Assembly: GCF_027925525.1 (NCBI RefSeq)
Contig: NZ_BSDJ01000002.1
Span: 62,001 to 126,000, forward strand
From: Paenibacillus tyrphae
GTDB lineage: Bacteria > Bacillota > Bacilli > Paenibacillales > NBRC-103111
Reading direction: 5' to 3'
DNA length: 64,000 bases
Part shown: positions 1 through 10,120 of the stretch, one piece after another
How positions within the stretch are numbered: the first letter of the stretch is position 1
Layout: each line of letters starts with the position of its first letter
The notes under the pieces: model-generated
Database searches by the model: none
Seen by the model: the letters and a program-made list of their open reading frames with translations, nothing else
What the model was told of the DNA's origin: nothing
Position numbers and translations under genes: made by a program

Positions 1-190
1 TCCGGGTTTTAATCAGCACGTAACCGGGAAACATCGTTTTGCAAACTTCGTATGCCCTTCCTTGTTTGCGTTCCTGCAACTTCCGCTTTGGCACAATCGC
101 ATTGAGCTCCGATTCGTCAAAAACATGGCGAATTCTCGTGCGAACAAAGTCTTCTTTTCCCGTTTCGACAAATAATGCATACCAATCCAT
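1..190 (-). CDS. loaP: LoaP-like NusG-family antiterminator (5' part, runs off window)
   Basis: The minus strand from 190 opens with ATG and reads MDWYALFVETGKEDFV, then VPKRKLQERKQGRAYEV and MFPGYVLIKTR before leaving the window after 63 codons. The WYALFVETGKED start, the VPKRK segment and the FPGYVL motif are those of the NGN domain of NusG paralogues, and specifically LoaP, a processive antiterminator used on long biosynthetic operons in Bacillus and Paenibacillus. Housekeeping NusG has a different N-terminus (NWYVVHTYSG type). A purine-rich ribosome site (AAGGGGAGAG) lies just upstream. LoaP genes usually sit next to the operon they control and transcription here runs leftward, so the closest target may be outside the window. 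The KOW domain is not visible. Confidence 0.8.
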   Translation of the reverse strand, partial: MDWYALFVETGKEDFVRTRIRHVFDESELNAIVPKRKLQERKQGRAYEVCKTMFPGYVLIKTR

Positions 191-267
191 CAACTCTCCC
201 CTTCCGTGCTTTGTTGAGAATTAGTTTAATACAAAGTTAAATTATTTAATATTTGTAATTATATAGG

Positions 268-297
268 ATATTATCATAATATGTAGATTGTGGTCAA
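268..297 (-). promoter_or_regulatory. Candidate promoter of the LoaP-like gene
   Basis: On the minus strand TTGACC (292-297) is followed after 18 bases by TAATAT (268-273), about 75 bases before the LoaP-like start codon. The surroundings are very AT-rich, so other -10 choices such as TATAAT slightly downstream are possible. The stretch 298-445 shows no gene. Confidence 0.4.
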
Positions 298-445
298 ATG
301 TTATCAGAAAATTCAAGCATTGCCTTGCAGTGGCCTTCGTCCGAGGCGCACATTTCCCTCATTCCTTCCCTAGCGCCACTGTTACTATTGTAAGAATGCC
401 GTCGGACGTTGAGGATGTGCAATTCTACGAGTTTTATGGGTAATT

Positions 446-1654
446 TTACTGGCTAATCCCCTTTTCCTTCATACCTTTTGAGTTAAAGAAAACAATTTTT
501 ATGACAATACAAGCAAGGGCTAACACAATAAACAGCAAGCCGCTCCATATGGTCCCTTTCACGCCTAAAAAATCGATAAACATTCCGCCTGCTGCCGAAC
601 CGATGAACACGCCAAGATTGATGAAAGAAATATACAGCCCAGTAGCAAATTCAGGCGCTTCGGGAGCCTCGGATGTTAACCATATCTGCGTTATAATGAG
701 TCCGCTGGTATGAACCGCTCCCCACAAGACCATGATCAAAATAATAGGTACGATAGACGCCGTTTCTCCTAAGGAAAGCAAGAAGTAAGAGAGCGCTAAT
801 ACGATCGGTTGGAGCACAGTCGTTCTCGCCATATGGATTCCAATCAGTTTCCCCGCGAGCAAGTTGCCGGCCACTCCCCCGATACCGAATATGACAAGCA
901 TGACACTGACGGTCTCTCCGTTCATCCCCATCACTTGTTCCAAATATTCGGCAGAATAACTATAGACTGAAAACATTGCCGCAAATATAAAAGTTGCAGC
1001 GCCAATATTGATCCAAAGGGGGATTTTACGCAATATACCGAGCTGCTTCCCATAAGTTATTTTCTCCGCTTTCGGCGTTTTCGGAAGCATAATGGCGATC
1101 CCGATCCCAGCAGCGATGTTGACAAGGGTACAGAATAGAAAAGCGGCCTCGAATGAGAATTGATGCTCGATATAGGTTGTTATCGGAATTCCAAGTACCA
1201 TGCCCATACTGGTTCCGACAAATGCTTTGGCGGAAGCTTGCGTCGCTTTTTCCTTAGGATACAGTGAAATAGCCGTGACAAAAGCCAGAGAAAAATAGAC
1301 GGGATGGAACAAAGCCGGAATCATCCGAAGCGCCAGCAAAACATAAAAATTCGGAGCGAAAGCTGACAATAAACTGCTCCCGGCAAAAATGAACAGACAT
1401 GTCATCAACACATTTTTTCGGTTAAGTTTGGAAAGCAGCAGTACCATAAAGGGACCAAACAACGCGATGACAATCGCAAACGCGCCAACGAGCATCCCGG
1501 CCTGCGATGTGCTGATGCTGTAGCGTTCAATGATTGCCGGCAGTATCCCGACAACGCCAAATTCAATGGTGTATACGCCAAATAAACCCAGTGCAATGAA
1601 AAATATAGGGTTCATGGTCTTTTTAGCCGAACTGAATTGAACCAACCTCTCCAC
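446..1654 (-). CDS. MFS (DHA1-type) efflux transporter
   Basis: A 402-residue polytopic membrane protein with about 12 hydrophobic segments and the two-times-six layout of the major facilitator superfamily. The start (FFIALGLFGVYTIEFGVVGILPAI), the loop LLSKLNRKNVLM between helices 2 and 3, and the RMIPALFHPVYFSLAFVTA helix are typical of the drug:proton antiporter DHA1 branch (AraJ/PbuE-like), which exports drugs, sugars or purines; the substrate cannot be read from sequence. The longest frame starts at a GTG that directly abuts AAGGGA; a TTG at 1645 has better spacing from that site, so the true protein may lack three residues. It follows the serine hydrolase on the same strand but a terminator separates them. 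Confidence 0.85.
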   Translation of the reverse strand: MERLVQFSSAKKTMNPIFFIALGLFGVYTIEFGVVGILPAIIERYSISTSQAGMLVGAFAIVIALFGPFMVLLLSKLNRKNVLMTCLFIFAGSSLLSAFAPNFYVLLALRMIPALFHPVYFSLAFVTAISLYPKEKATQASAKAFVGTSMGMVLGIPITTYIEHQFSFEAAFLFCTLVNIAAGIGIAIMLPKTPKAEKITYGKQLGILRKIPLWINIGAATFIFAAMFSVYSYSAEYLEQVMGMNGETVSVMLVIFGIGGVAGNLLAGKLIGIHMARTTVLQPIVLALSYFLLSLGETASIVPIILIMVLWGAVHTSGLIITQIWLTSEAPEAPEFATGLYISFINLGVFIGSAAGGMFIDFLGVKGTIWSGLLFIVLALACIVIKIVFFNSKGMKEKGISQ

Positions 1655-1661
1655 TCCCTTG

Positions 1662-1702
1662 TATAAAAGAGCCTGGTCCTGATCATGCCGTACCAGGCTC
1701 TT
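1662..1702 (-). terminator. Rho-independent terminator of the serine hydrolase gene
   Basis: An 11-bp perfect inverted repeat, AAGAGCCTGGT (1667-1677) with ACCAGGCTCTT (1692-1702), is followed on the minus strand by TTTTATAC. It lies 11 bases past the stop of the serine hydrolase and overlaps the leader of the MFS gene. Confidence 0.8.
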
Positions 1703-1713
1703 AAACGCATTCT

Positions 1714-2862
1714 TTATTGCTTGATTCCGTCGTAAACGGCTTTGCAGAGATCGACGGTAAACTGACCCGACATGCCTTCCAGCGCGGTATTGGTAAATGC
1801 CACAACGCTGAGCTTCCGTTCAGGATCAACGAACCACGAATGGCCGTAGGTTCCGCCCATCCGCCAGGTGCCCGGTGATTCCGGCGTGCCTGCGGCGGCA
1901 GGATCCTTAAGCAACGTAAATCCAAGACCGAAGCCTCTGCCCGGCCAATAAGCCATCGGCAGATCACCGATCTGGTTAGTCGTCATTTCGCGAACCAGCC
2001 GCTCAGGCAGCAGCGGCGTTCCTCCCTTGCGCAAGGTTTCCAGCAGCTGTAAAAAGTCATGGGCGCTTCCGACCATGCCGGCCCCGCCGGAAGGAAAAGC
2101 CGATTCGTCAAGCGCCCGGCTAGGGGCAAGCCGGAAGCCCGCCGTGCCTTCCACGAATGCCAGGCTGTCGGGATCATGCATAGGCCGCGGCACTGGAACA
2201 TCATTGGCATAAGCAGTGGTCAGCCGCTCCGGGTCAACGGCAGTAAATCCGGTGTCATACATGCCAAGCGGTTTCAGCACCAAGGAATAAACGGCTTCTT
2301 GAAGCGGCATTTCAGTAACCTTGGCGATAACGGCGCCCAGCACGTCTGTCGCGATCGAATATTTCCACTGAGTACCTGGCGTGTAAAGGAGCGGAACAGA
2401 GGCAATACGGCGCAGGTTCTCTTCCAATGTGATACCGGCCTGGTCCATCCCATCTGACACCCCTGCACGATGATAGGGACCATTCTCTTCCTGAAAGAAA
2501 CGGTAAGTCAGCCCGGCCGTGTGCGTTATTAAATGTCGAATCGTGAGCTCCGCGATATCGCCATTTTGCAAACGCGGCTGAAAGTATGGAAGCCATCGAT
2601 CAACGCGATCGTCTAGTTGGAGCCGGCCTTGCGATATGAGTACCAAGGCAGCCGTTGAAACGATCGGTTTCGATACGGAGGCAAGCCTGAACAAGGCATT
2701 TTCTTGCATCGGATTGTTCCTCTCACGGTCGGCAAAACCGGCAGCACCGTTATAAACCAGCACTCCGTCTACCGCCACCTTAACCACAGCGCCAACCAGC
2801 CGATTATCGGTAAGAGTACGCTCGATAACTTCATCCAGGCTTGTATCTAAATTCTTACTCAA
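1714..2862 (-). CDS. Serine hydrolase, beta-lactamase class C / EstB family
   Basis: A 382-residue protein of the beta-lactamase-related serine hydrolase family (AmpC/EstB/DD-peptidase fold). The nucleophile motif SxxK appears as SVSK at residues 62-65 after FRLA, the Tyr motif as KYSIATDVLGAVI near residue 167, and a YGHSW segment near 340 fills the KTG/HxG position. No signal peptide is evident, which favours a cytoplasmic esterase or peptidase over a resistance enzyme. It is divergent from an Lrp-family regulator, which may control it. The substrate is unknown. Confidence 0.85.
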   Translation of the reverse strand: MSKNLDTSLDEVIERTLTDNRLVGAVVKVAVDGVLVYNGAAGFADRERNNPMQENALFRLASVSKPIVSTAALVLISQGRLQLDDRVDRWLPYFQPRLQNGDIAELTIRHLITHTAGLTYRFFQEENGPYHRAGVSDGMDQAGITLEENLRRIASVPLLYTPGTQWKYSIATDVLGAVIAKVTEMPLQEAVYSLVLKPLGMYDTGFTAVDPERLTTAYANDVPVPRPMHDPDSLAFVEGTAGFRLAPSRALDESAFPSGGAGMVGSAHDFLQLLETLRKGGTPLLPERLVREMTTNQIGDLPMAYWPGRGFGLGFTLLKDPAAAGTPESPGTWRMGGTYGHSWFVDPERKLSVVAFTNTALEGMSGQFTVDLCKAVYDGIKQ

Positions 2863-3033
2863 CTTTCATCATCCTTCCTCAATAGTTAAAGCCTTGATTA
2901 CTTTACTATTGTGAGTTTATTATAATTATTAAGTTGAGTAATTTACATAAAGCATTCAAGTTATATCTACCCTAAAACAAAGAAAAACGAGTTAGTTGAT
3001 GAGGAAATCCTTAAAATTAAAGGAGCGGTTTCG

Positions 3034-3495
3034 ATGGACCATATTGATAAGCAAATCCTATATTATCTTCAAGGCCAGGCAAGAATTTCAATGACGGAAT
3101 TAGGCAAGTGTGTCGGGTTATCACAACCCGCAGTAACGGAGAGAGTAAAGCGTATGGAGGAAAAAGGAATCATTGAAGAGTACCGCACCACGATTTCCCC
3201 TGAAAAAATCGGAAAAGGCGCAGCAGCCTACATTCTGTTTCGTACAAGGGAGTGTCATGCGTTCCTTGATTTTTGCCGCTCATCTCCCGATGTCATCGAA
3301 TGCCACCGCATAAGCGGAGAACACAACTATTTATTGAAAGTAATGACTGAGTCCACACGATCTCTCGAAGAGTTCGGAAATCAATGTGATAAATACGGGA
3401 CCTACACCATCCTTATCGTCATGTCATCGCCAATCGAGACTAAGTTTCTTATCCCTTCGCTGGAAGAGGCAAGCGTACTTGGCGAGTTAGATTAA
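3034..3495 (+). CDS. Lrp/AsnC family transcriptional regulator
   Basis: A 153-residue protein with an N-terminal AsnC-type winged helix (DKQILYYLQGQARISMTELGKCVGLSQPAVTERVKRMEEKGII, residues 4-46) and a C-terminal RAM-type ligand-binding half ending ETKFLIP. An AGGAGCGG ribosome site precedes the ATG. It is transcribed away from the serine hydrolase across a 171-bp AT-rich gap holding TTGATT and TATTAT elements, so control of that neighbour and of itself is plausible. The effector, usually an amino acid in this family, is unknown. Confidence 0.9.
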   Translation: MDHIDKQILYYLQGQARISMTELGKCVGLSQPAVTERVKRMEEKGIIEEYRTTISPEKIGKGAAAYILFRTRECHAFLDFCRSSPDVIECHRISGEHNYLLKVMTESTRSLEEFGNQCDKYGTYTILIVMSSPIETKFLIPSLEEASVLGELD

Positions 3496-3511
3496 TGTGG
3501 GCTCGGCACCA

Positions 3512-3544
3512 CAAAAAAGGAATCCGGTGTCAATCCGGATTCCT
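3512..3544 (-). terminator. Terminator after the unrecognised 153-aa gene
   Basis: A 10-bp inverted repeat (AGGAATCCGG at 3518-3527 with CCGGATTCCT at 3535-3544) is followed on the minus strand by TTTTTTG. It sits about 47 bases beyond the stop of the minus-strand gene at 3592 and may also serve the Lrp gene. Confidence 0.8.
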
Positions 3545-3591
3545 GACATTGTGATTATTTAGCTTGGGTTCCAAATGCGATTTTCCTTACC

Positions 3592-4053
3592 TTAATATTC
3601 CCCTTTGATTACAAAAAACGAGCCCCGAATTGTTCCAGCTAATGCTGACTTCTGTCTGGCAAACTTAAACTTCCCTTCTAATTCCTGTGGTACCTCCATC
3701 CCCTCAGAAAGCTTAAAACCAACGGCCCGCTTCTTAGGGTCATCCATCGTATACATGACATTGATCCCAAGACCATCCTCATAAAAGACATAAGCAAATT
3801 TTATATTTTCAACTTGAAAACGCGATGTTTCTAAAGGTTTGGCCGCAAACTCAATATCTCGCTCTTTCAAAATTCGGTTCACATAATCAAGGGTCTCCTG
3901 ACTTTCACTAGCTGGTACAACCGTAAATTCGTGCTTGTATTTGTTCATAAAGTAACGGGCTTCATTGGCACGTAAACCAGCAAGCGCTTCTGCTACAGGA
4001 GAAGACTCTAAACCAACCGTGGACACATTTTTAAAGTTTACAATATACGACAT
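3592..4053 (-). CDS. Unrecognised conserved-looking protein, 153 aa
   Basis: A soluble 153-residue protein that I do not recognise. It has no signal peptide or membrane segment. The first 45 residues include an Ala-rich helix (SSPVAEALAGLRANEARYFM), the middle holds DYVNRILKERDIEF, and the C-terminal half is strand-rich (NIKFAYVFYEDGLGINVMYTM) and ends GTIRGSFFVIKGEY. A good ribosome site (AAGGAG/GAGGGAT) precedes the ATG and a terminator follows, so it is a single-gene transcription unit. Codon use looks like that of its neighbours. No function is proposed. Confidence 0.7.
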   Translation of the reverse strand: MSYIVNFKNVSTVGLESSPVAEALAGLRANEARYFMNKYKHEFTVVPASESQETLDYVNRILKERDIEFAAKPLETSRFQVENIKFAYVFYEDGLGINVMYTMDDPKKRAVGFKLSEGMEVPQELEGKFKFARQKSALAGTIRGSFFVIKGEY

Positions 4054-4221
4054 TTCTATCCCTCTTTTCTCCTTTTATGAAATCCGCATTTCGCCAAAAA
4101 CCATGAAATGAACGCCCTTACGAGCCTTACAACTACTGTATCATAATCCACGCCACAAAAAAAACTTGCCGTTACTTGCGGTATTGTTCAGCGTATCATC
4201 TATAGAGCGAAAGCCAAAGGC

Positions 4222-4250
4222 AAGGCACCCGAACGGGTGCCTTCTTATAT
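4222..4250 (+). terminator. Hairpin with short T-rich tail
   Basis: AAGGCACCC (4222-4230) pairs with GGGTGCCTT (4235-4243) across a four-base loop and is followed on the plus strand by CTTATAT. No gene ends immediately before it on the plus strand, so it may be a leftover of a lost gene. Confidence 0.45.
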
Positions 4251-4332
4251 GCAGCGTGCCTCTGGGCAGGCTGCACAAGAAAAAAAACGCTGATCCGATG
4301 ACGGTTAGTGTTCTTTTGGTTTGGGATCATTC

Positions 4333-4690
4333 TTATCTTTGCACCAGATTGACATCGTGTGGGTCCGTCCAACCATCAAGGTCATAATCGCTCATGCACT
4401 GCTCCACCATGTTTTTGAACGCCTCGGCAGATCCGCTGTTTACAGCTTCCATCAGTGCGTGAATGCGGAGATCTCACAATTGCCGGTATAATTTCGTTCG
4501 TATAGCCCATGCCGGCCGCCAAATTCGCTCCCGATCGCGTCCCAGAGCAATTTATTCAGCTTAATCTTCTCCATACTGTCATACCCGCCCGAGCCATGGG
4601 AGAAAACACTCTGTAAGCCGTTCCGTGTTCCACATTCGGCAAAACCGTTCCATTAGGACCCGGATTCGGATCTTTAGCCATTGCGGTACT
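4333..4690 (-). pseudogene. Remnant of an HpaB/PvcC-like aromatic monooxygenase (C-terminal part)
   Basis: Three pieces in shifting frames on the minus strand read as one decayed gene. From 4682: [20 protein letters not shown], then AYRVFSPMA. After a deletion and frame change: [17 protein letters not shown], then [22 protein letters not shown]. After a second frame change: [19 protein letters not shown], then EQCMSDYDLDGWTDP, with a stop at 4333. The EFxGRHxLYERNYxGN block and the [15 protein letters not shown] block are typical of the C-terminal domain of FAD-dependent 4-hydroxyphenylacetate 3-monooxygenases (HpaB/PvcC family). The N-terminal two thirds are missing and a truncated sugar-dehydrogenase copy abuts the break. 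It cannot make an active enzyme. Confidence 0.75.
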
Positions 4691-4702
4691 TAATGCCCTA
4701 TT

Positions 4703-5102
4703 TATCCACTTTAGGTTTAAGATTCTAGAATCACAAGGGTTAGGCTTAAAAGATTCAGGAGGAGCACCTGGAAAAGCTCCTGGACCTTGGGTTCCAGCTA
4801 CTGAATAATAAGATAAAACAAACCATTATAATATAATCCTGGATGAAATTCCAGCCCTAACAATCCCCGTTCATCATATCCGCCACTAGAAAGACCTAGT
4901 TTTAAGATTCGTGGGCTAATATTAAAAAAAGTTCTTATAACTCCGTTTTGTATGTAAAAGATCTCTCCTACCTGAGTTGCAATAAATAAGCTTTCAATTA
5001 ACCTTAACTTTTATCAACTTAAATTTACCCCCCCCCTTCCTATTTTTTTTTATAAGAATATGATTAGAACTGCTCTATTAGTACCAATCAGGGCTGGCAA
5101 TA
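4703..5102 (-). pseudogene. Truncated duplicate of the 10.1-11.6 kb sugar-dehydrogenase gene start
   Basis: This stretch is a diverged copy of 11161-11633, covering the leader, ribosome site and first ~100 codons of the sugar-dehydrogenase gene. Shared words include ATATGATTAG.ACTGCTCTA, the TTG start context, GTTCTTATAACTCCGTTT and CCCCGTTCATCATATCCGCC. About 80 bases present in the intact gene are absent after the seventh codon, so the copy reads MIKVKVN and stops. A run of nine C sits in the old ribosome-site region. The left end is fused to the HpaB remnant. Region 5103-5331 has no gene beyond the next gene's leader. Confidence 0.85.
4703..5102. repeat. Diverged direct repeat, copy 1 (partner at 11161-11633)
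   Basis: Same-orientation duplication, roughly 85-90% alike by eye outside one ~80-base deletion. The two copies bracket the SMP-30, rifamycin phosphotransferase and sugar-dehydrogenase genes, so recombination between them would delete or duplicate that ~6.4 kb block. Confidence 0.8.
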
Positions 5103-5331
5103 TAGCCTTACGGCTCAGCTTTCCATTGGTTAACTGCTCGGTCTTTGTCCCCCGCTCCCGGAGCTGAGAGGATTCTAGTTCACATAGACTCATCGGGAAT
5201 GAGTCAAGTTCTTGTCACCCGACAAATCCGTTTTTTCGATAAGAGAATTTTTTCATTAAACGTACTTTTTTTGACTAGCGGAAAATAAAGATACTAAGTG
5301 AATCCTTTATTAAGGAAAGGAGATTTTAACC

Positions 5332-6174
5332 ATGCGATTTGAGTTATTTAAGAGCAATATTTTAACGGATGGATTTACACGTAAAATAGAAGGTCCTTCA
5401 TGCGATAAAAACGGGAATATTTATGCCGTTAATTTTCAAAGAGATGGCACGGTTGGCAAAGTAACCCCAAATGGAAAAAGCAGTGTCTTTATTGAATTGC
5501 CTACGGGCAGTATCGGATGCGGGACACGTATTGACCCTAACGGAACTATGTACATTGCAGATTATAAAAAACATAATATATTCGCCGTTAACCTTGAAAC
5601 GAAAGAGATCAGTGTACATGCTCATGACCCTGCAATGAACCAGCCTAATGATTTAGCGATAACCGAACAAGGTGTTTTATTCGCTAGTGACCCCAACTGG
5701 CTCCAACAAAATAAGGGACAATTGTGGCGTATTGATACAAATGGAGATACGTATTTATTAGAAAGGAATATGGGAACGACGAATGGAATTGAAGTTAGTC
5801 CTGACGGTAAAAAATTATACGTAAATGAATCATTGCAAAGAAGAATATGGGTATATGATCTGTCAAGTACTTTTGAATTGAGTAATAAACGCTTATTGGT
5901 AGAGTTTCGAGATTTTGAACTTGATGGAATGCGCTGTGATGTGGCAGGCAATTTGTTTGTTACTCGCCCAGGCAAAGGTGTGGTGGCGAAGATATCCCCT
6001 AATGGTCTTTTGCTAAGCGAAATTTTCCTTATTGGTAAAAACTGTACCAACCTTACGTTTGGGGGTCCAGATGGAAGAACTTGCTACGTGACAATGGCCG
6101 ATACAGGAAGCATTGAAATGTTTGAATCCGATGTGCCTGGAAGGTGTTGGAGTTTATTGCATAGAAGTTTTTAG
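5332..6174 (+). CDS. SMP-30/gluconolactonase-like beta-propeller protein
   Basis: A 280-residue protein of the SMP-30/gluconolactonase/LRE family, a six-bladed propeller that hydrolyses lactones at a single metal site. Metal-site markers are in place: Glu in IEGPSCD (residues 19-25), Asn in NQPNDLAI near 101, TNGIEVSPDGKKLYV near 149, and an Asp in the ELDGMRCDV segment near 200. No signal peptide is seen, so it is probably cytoplasmic. AAGGAAAGGAG precedes the ATG. The gene stands alone, flanked on both sides by decayed sequence. The substrate is unknown. Confidence 0.8.
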   Translation: MRFELFKSNILTDGFTRKIEGPSCDKNGNIYAVNFQRDGTVGKVTPNGKSSVFIELPTGSIGCGTRIDPNGTMYIADYKKHNIFAVNLETKEISVHAHDPAMNQPNDLAITEQGVLFASDPNWLQQNKGQLWRIDTNGDTYLLERNMGTTNGIEVSPDGKKLYVNESLQRRIWVYDLSSTFELSNKRLLVEFRDFELDGMRCDVAGNLFVTRPGKGVVAKISPNGLLLSEIFLIGKNCTNLTFGGPDGRTCYVTMADTGSIEMFESDVPGRCWSLLHRSF

Positions 6175-6207
6175 ATCAAGGTTGCGATAACGTTTGTGTC
6201 GCAAAGC

Positions 6208-6258
6208 GAATAAGCCCACATGTTTTTGTCGTTGCCTCGCGACAGAAACATATGGGCT
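6208..6258. terminator. Long imperfect hairpin after the SMP-30-like gene
   Basis: AAGCCCACATGTTTTTGTCG pairs with CGACAGAAACATATGGGCTT, 18 of 20 positions, with an eight-base loop. There is no clear U-run on either strand. It lies 35 bases past the SMP-30-like stop and 50 bases past the end of the phosphotransferase on the other strand. Words in it recur near 9221-9290. Confidence 0.5.
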
Positions 6259-6305
6259 TCCGATGATAAATAGTATTTTTTTAACTTACTTGACGTATTC
6301 AGCCA

Positions 6306-8936
<2,631 letters not shown>

Positions 8937-8962
8937 CTAACCATTAAAATGAGAAAAAACAT

Positions 8963-8991
8963 TTGACAAGAGCTTACCGGCGTGGTAAAAT
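8963..8991 (+). promoter_or_regulatory. Consensus sigma-A promoter with no gene behind it
   Basis: TTGACA (8963-8968), a 17-base spacer and TAAAAT (8986-8991) form a near-perfect promoter facing right. The spacer holds a small inverted repeat, TTACC-5-GGTAA. Transcription would run into the hairpin at 9077-9113 about 85 bases after the likely start point. It lies head to head with rph (leftward). Confidence 0.65.
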
Positions 8992-8997
8992 AAGATT

Positions 8998-9115
8998 GTA
9001 AGATAAGATTATTATGTCCATTTAATACACACAGCCGTGATCTCATTATATCATCGCGTCTGTTTATGTGCAATATAAAAAAGAACCTGGTGAATTTTTT
9101 CAGGTTCTTTTTTGA
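8998..9115 (+). ncRNA. Candidate ~115-nt small transcript between promoter and terminator
   Basis: The interval from the likely start point behind the 8963 promoter to the end of the T-run at 9113 has no open frame of useful length; the only ATGs give MSI-stop (9015) and a frame starting at 9066 that runs through the hairpin. Promoter plus strong terminator suggests either a small RNA or the attenuated leader of a lost gene. There is no family match I can name. Confidence 0.4.
9077..9113. terminator. Bidirectional Rho-independent terminator
   Basis: A 13-bp perfect stem, AAAAAAGAACCTG (9077-9089) with CAGGTTCTTTTTT (9101-9113), with an 11-base loop. It has a U-run in both directions, so it can end the small rightward transcript and the leftward broken gene at 9100-10008. 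Confidence 0.85.
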
Positions 9116-10008
9116 TTTCCGTTATCATTCGTCACATCAAAAACTATGGTTCGAACCGACTTCGTCGTAGTTCCACCGAAAATAGGACAAAGTTCTTGTC
9201 GTACATCAGTAATCGGACAATGTTTGTGTCGTCCGATCGTTATTGCCCCGCGAATAAGCACTTGTTTTTGGCCGTTGCGGCCGACTTTGTACACTTTACC
9301 GTCATAGCTGCCTTCAATAATATATAAATCCCCTCTGAACCAGGACATGCCTGTTAATGGTCCTTCAAACCCCGCAGCAAATTCATGGACTCTTCCGGCT
9401 TTATCAATATGCAGCACTCTACCCTTCGCATAAGCCGGGCCGTAAGAATAGCCCGATTCGGCGACATACATTTCGCCATTCTCGTCAAACACCAGACTTG
9501 TTGGATAGGTGAGTCCGGAAATAACCGGCTCCAGTCTGTAGCTGGGATCCAGCCAATAATCCGGGCCTCCGACCGGACCTTCCAAAAGCGGCGCCAAAGG
9601 CGGCAAATCGGTTTGAAATGGAGTGGCTAACGCGATTAACGTATGGATAAAATTGGTTTGCAAAGTTATGAGGTCTTGAAACGTGGACGCCAGATGCGGA
9701 TATGCGGTGAAAAAGTATGGATAGGATTGATAAAGGAGCAAAAGTTCATTTTCCCTTGCTATCAACTCATCTAACAGCAGGTCTTGGTTTCGATGAAACA
9801 GCATTAAATTAATCGGTGCTTGAGGTCGGCGGATTTGAAATGAATTCAACAGCTTTTCAAGGATTTGGGCTTTCTGTTGTTGGAGCTGCCAAAGAGTCGT
9901 AGCTTCCGGGCTATTCCCGATGACCTGATGAAACCTCCAGAACAAATGTGCACAAATCTCTTCCCAAATGACTTCTCAAACGACCAGTTTATTAGGAAAA
10001 GTCTGCAA
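9100..10008 (-). pseudogene. Broken sugar-dehydrogenase/propeller-type gene
   Basis: A TTG at 10008 behind AAGGAG opens a frame that meets TGA at 9976-9978 after ten codons and then continues in the same frame for about 290 codons to a stop at 9100. The product has a helical N-terminal part (HLFWRFHQVIGNSPEATTLW to about residue 120) and the start of a propeller (LTYPTSLVFDENGEMYVAES, GLEGPLTGMSW-like, LYIIEGSYDGKVYKVGRNGQ). Only about two blades are present; the last ~45 residues after VLIRG look unrelated and overlap repeat-like sequence and the terminator. An internal TTG at 9945 could give 281 residues but has no ribosome site. It is probably a pseudogene, nonsense-mutated and 3'-truncated, related to the intact neighbour. 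Confidence 0.6.
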
Positions 10009-10120
10009 AGGACTCCTTCACCCCTCATCCCAGTTTGTTCACACATTCATAAGTAATATGAACAGGGCGTTGTCCTTTATGTCAATGGGGTGGGAAAAGC
10101 CCGAATTTAATCGTTATTCA

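Noticed and set aside
4166..4387. 73-codon plus-strand frame
   Set aside because: It crosses a terminator-like hairpin and the antisense of the HpaB remnant; the translation looks random.
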